The notes under the pieces were generated by a model. The model worked only from the letters and a program-made list of their open reading frames with translations. It ran no database searches and was not told where the DNA came from. Positions 62,891 to 64,000 of a stretch of DNA of 64,000 nucleotides are shown here, one piece after another. Numbering within the stretch: position 1 is the stretch's first letter; the number at the start of each line of letters is the position of its first letter. The position numbers were made by a program, and so were the translations under genes. The stretch comes from Semisulcospira habei (Eukaryota; Mollusca; Gastropoda; Semisulcospiridae): assembly GCA_036245525.1 (NCBI GenBank), contig BTPG01000002.1, positions 161,410,093 through 161,474,092 on the forward strand, in the 5' to 3' direction.

Positions 62891-63028
62891 ATGTATGACA
62901 GTGTAGCCACGGCAGAGCTCACCCTCATCAACACGGGCAAGGTGGCCTTTGAGTACCATGCCCTCAATATGGACCCCTCTCTGGAGCACAGACCTATGCC
63001 AGGACACCCACTGCTCGTCCCACATGCC
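62891..63028 (+). CDS. HYDIN: HYDIN exon k (last visible)
   Basis: The exon has 46 codons, phase 0, with acceptor TGTGTGCAG and probable donor GCC|GTCAGT. The peptide MYDSVATAELTLINTGKVAF continues the NIDFGKQ strand of exon j with the A-x-L-T-L-I-N-T-G-K-V motif of the ASH repeat. The donor choice is less certain than for other exons because the frame stays open to the TAA at 63033-63035 just after it. The gene must continue beyond the window: only an intron with DIRS copy H follows. Confidence 0.85.
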
Positions 63029-63093
63029 GTCAGTAAACCAACTGATCCCTCATACAATACAACAGGAGCTGGAGAGACCAGGAGAGTTCCGTG

Positions 63094-63145
63094 GTGGTGC
63101 CAGAATAGAGGCGCCAATAGAGGCAGCAAGCTATTCTGGCACCAC
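63094..63145 (+). repeat. Short hairpin
   Basis: GTGGTGCCAGAATAG (63094-63108) and CTATTCTGGCACCAC (63131-63145) are perfect inverted repeats around a 22-base loop. It may be a small relative of the fold-back MITEs. Confidence 0.7.
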
Positions 63146-63715
63146 CATTGACCTTTTATGGTCAGTCCACCTTCTGTTCTGCTATGCAGTCTTTTGAGGA
63201 CAACTTTAATTCTTAAATTGGGAATTGTCAAATTTATGGTTAACTTGTATTATACTTGGGAAGTGTTAAACTTAGGGTGAAAGCGTATTCCACAGTCATC
63301 GTAATTTTGACAGTGAAGCAGTCGCTCAGCACACAGAGTGTTGTCATCTGTCATCATTATTGTCACAGTGAAGCAGTCTGTCAGTATAGTCCATTTGAGC
63401 AAAGCTTGCCTTGTGATTTATTTCTTCAAAAACGTTACCGATGGTATTACTGAGAGGAAGATATATTTAGCCTGACAATTTTAGCCTCCAAAAATTGTTG
63501 TGTGTTGCTACACAACCAGGGATGTAACTCTAGCAAGCAGTTACCTAATCCCCAGAGTGGCCTTCCTATCCTCCGAGTAACCTCCCTTCCAAATCTCGCG
63601 AGAGGCCATTATTACTAGTTCTATACTTAGCTGCCATTTTGTTTAGATCCTTCTTTATCAGTCTCCCCGTTATCATCATCTTCTTTGTCCATCCTTAGGC
63701 CTTGTTTGTCATAAC

Positions 63716-64000
63716 ATGGCCAGGTAAGGCCTCGGACATTGCCTCACTCGACGATTGTGGCGAATTGGGGCAGTTTCCGTGGATTTGCGGCGTTTTGCCG
63801 TTCGTTTCAACTTCGTCTTCGATTGTCGGTTATAACGGTCGTCTGCTCGGTTATGTAGCCTCTGGGCTATGCGCGTTTCCTTTACACTCTGTTCACTGTT
63901 GCAGTTTTCTTCTTAAAACGTGCCCCAACTGTCAAAGGTTTCCAGTGGCCTAGTGATTTACATCCATGCTGCCTGCCTTGCTCGGGATGTGCGTCGGATC
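63716..64000 (+). pseudogene. DIRS gag start with intron, copy H
   Basis: Exon 1 63716-63723 (ATG GCC AG), exon 2 from 63905: SFLLKTCPNCQR. One extra base after CQR compared with copy G shifts the frame (PVA then TAG), while the shifted frame continues QWPSDLHPCCLPCSGCAS. Probably inactive. Confidence 0.8.
63724..63904 (+). other. Candidate gag start intron, copy H (181 nt)
   Basis: Donor CCAG|GTAAGGCC, acceptor TTCACTGTTGCAG|TTTTC; very similar to the intron of copy G. Confidence 0.87.

Larger units (their letters stand above)
6840..63028 (+). other. HYDIN: HYDIN gene, partial: 11 exons, both ends outside the window
   Basis: Eleven exons spliced at AG/GT borders give 1,729 nt, that is 576 codons in one continuous frame with all junctions in phase. 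HYDIN is a giant protein of the axonemal central apparatus (C2b projection) of motile cilia, built of ASH/MSP-type immunoglobulin-like domains. The order of segments (NRGRRHQQL, then EHPHV, RGEVYFPNL, LDFGCILNDTEVTRY, an acidic linker, FTFFGH, EVEGGPTYDL) follows what I know of HYDIN orthologs. Introns range from 153 nt to 18.0 kb; every intron above 6 kb contains at least one DIRS copy. Related ASH-domain proteins (CFAP65, CFAP74, DLEC1) are less likely because the VEGGPTY and RGEVYFPNL stretches are HYDIN-typical. Confidence 0.9.
63416..64000 (+). mobile_element. DIRS-like retrotransposon copy H (cut by the window end)
   Basis: Left ITR from about 63416 (ATTTATTTCTTCAAAAACG), nearly identical to copy D, then the leader, gag exon 1, start intron and the first codons of the zinc domain. 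The rest lies beyond the window. Confidence 0.88.

Overview
The window looks like a piece of an invertebrate animal nuclear genome. It holds one host gene broken into small exons by very large introns, with canonical GT-AG splice sites, dispersed SINEs, LINEs, palindromic MITEs and microsatellites. A lophotrochozoan, possibly a gastropod mollusc, is my guess from repeat style; that is inference. The host gene, on the + strand, is a partial HYDIN (ciliary central-pair protein). Eleven exons between 6840 and 63028 (6840-6987, 7141-7256, 25279-25429, 32005-32142, 41438-41566, 44492-44626, 53375-53617, 60331-60471, 61484-61663, 62109-62318, 62891-63028) join in phase into 576 continuous codons with no stop. 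Both gene ends lie outside the window.

The HYDIN introns are filled by DIRS-like tyrosine-recombinase retrotransposons. I count eight copies, named A to H here: A 1-5579 (+), B 8368-12511 (+, rearranged), C 13428-19836 (-), D 25746-31177 (+), E 32933-39275 (+), F 45418-52401 (+), G 54082-59171 (+) and H 63416-64000 (+, cut by the window end). With solo and miniature pieces they make up about 40 kb, near 60% of the window. Each full copy has the layout left ITR, gag, RT/RNase H/methyltransferase-like ORF, overlapping tyrosine recombinase (YR) ORF, internal complementary region (ICR), right ITR. Most coding parts are broken. The best-kept parts are an uninterrupted Gag in E, a long RT/RH ORF in B, and a nearly open YR in D.

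The most striking signal is a candidate spliceosomal intron of 148-181 nt immediately after the gag start codon, in all five copies where the region can be read (C, E, F, G, H). The first codons run ATG-...-AG|GTAA, so unspliced RNA would meet a stop at the donor site, while splicing opens a frame into a Cys-rich zinc-knuckle-like domain. This looks like a splicing gate on Gag expression. A second is a coding-free 163-bp hairpin made only of the two DIRS ends (40252-40414), inserted in a SINE.

Other residents are: a 4.1 kb APE-type non-LTR element (20698-24805, -) with a 14-bp target duplication inside a minisatellite; a 5'-truncated CR1/L2-like LINE (42056-43302, -) with a nested SINE (42615-42990); a 923-bp solo LTR with a GGGCA target duplication inside the gag of copy F; a family of fold-back MITEs (six copies); a tRNA-derived SINE; and many minisatellites. 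Two of the minisatellites contain copies of HYDIN exon starts with their splice acceptors.
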